A stretch of DNA of 13,289 bases, taken from an uncultured Prevotella sp. Its GTDB lineage: Bacteria > Bacteroidota > Bacteroidia > Bacteroidales > Bacteroidaceae. The translations under genes were made by a program, and so were the position numbers. The stretch lies in assembly GCA_900762125.1 (NCBI GenBank), contig CAAFFL010000155.1, positions 1-13,289 on the forward strand, read 5' to 3'. Under the pieces are notes generated by a model, which was not told the DNA's origin, did no database searches, and worked only from the letters and a program-made list of their open reading frames with translations. Positions 13,144 through 13,289 of the stretch are shown here, one piece after another (within the stretch, counting starts at the first letter, position 1; each line of letters begins with the position of its first letter).

Positions 13144-13289
13144 GCCTTTCCCATCTACACCTTGCCATACTCGCTTACTGGGTAGTGTCCACTGCCAAGT
13201 ACATGCTCCGCAAGGGCGGCATCCACCGTGAGTGGCGCTCGCTCATGCCCACGCTCAACAATCAGGTCGTCATCACCTCCGCTGCCAAG
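13125..13289 (+). mobile_element. Insertion-sequence transposase remnant (IS4/IS1634-like C-terminal region), runs off the right edge
   Basis: Frame open from about 13125 to the window end, without its own start. The peptide around 13146-13200 (SHLHLAILAYWVVSTAKYML, then RKGGIHREW and later NNQVVITSAAK) resembles the conserved HLxLGxLAYWxVNTIRYxLK...W segment near the end of DDE transposases of Bacteroidetes IS4/IS1634-type elements. The DDE core would lie upstream and is missing, because the DNA before it is the acetyltransferase fragment. So this is a remnant, not an active element, unless the window joins two sequences. No terminal inverted repeat is identifiable here. Assignment rests on motif memory. 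Confidence 0.55.

Overview
The window looks like chromosomal DNA from a fairly GC-rich Bacteroidales bacterium, most likely Prevotellaceae. The signs are start regions without Shine-Dalgarno sequences, promoters of the Bacteroidetes TAnnTTTG type (six -7 boxes found, three with a well-spaced TTG/TTTG -33 box), a BtuB-like TonB-dependent receptor with the long signal region seen in Bacteroidetes, and protein sequences that read as Bacteroidales throughout. The genus is inferred from impression, not from a search.

Layout. At the left edge is the 5' part of a minus-strand nitroreductase, divergent from a plus-strand pair: nrdJ (coenzyme-B12-dependent class II ribonucleotide reductase) and folB (dihydroneopterin aldolase), joined by an ATGA stop/start overlap. 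A second unit follows with its own promoter: a secreted Zn-dependent N-acetylmuramoyl-L-alanine amidase, then one base later an MCE/MlaD-type membrane-anchored lipid-transport protein. A 426-base gap with a GC-rich palindrome, a terminator, a tandem 8-mer repeat, a perfect hairpin and a clear promoter leads to dnaA. dnaA converges on a TonB-dependent outer-membrane receptor; between them a bidirectional terminator lies inside a roughly 60-base inverted repeat. The receptor is divergent from a secreted GH51 alpha-L-arabinofuranosidase, which ends in a strong terminator. After it, base composition drops and there is a small four-helix membrane protein, translationally coupled to the N-terminal third of a CatA-like acetyltransferase. 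That gene runs into the C-terminal part of what reads as an IS4/IS1634-type transposase, cut by the right edge.

Function. Most of the window is housekeeping: deoxynucleotide synthesis, folate, cell-wall and envelope maintenance, replication initiation. Two accessory genes deal with nutrients (TonB receptor, arabinofuranosidase). NrdJ needs adenosylcobalamin and the receptor has a BtuB-like plug, so a B12 link is possible, but no cobalamin riboswitch is visible.

I found no defence system, prophage, CRISPR array, tRNA or rRNA. The least explained material is non-coding: three related GC-rich palindromes that begin directly after the stop codons of three unrelated genes, and two copies of a TGGGACAG tandem element, each followed by a hairpin whose stem differs by paired changes. 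A compositionally odd, palindrome-bearing stretch inside the TonB receptor and the acetyltransferase/transposase junction also deserve a look.
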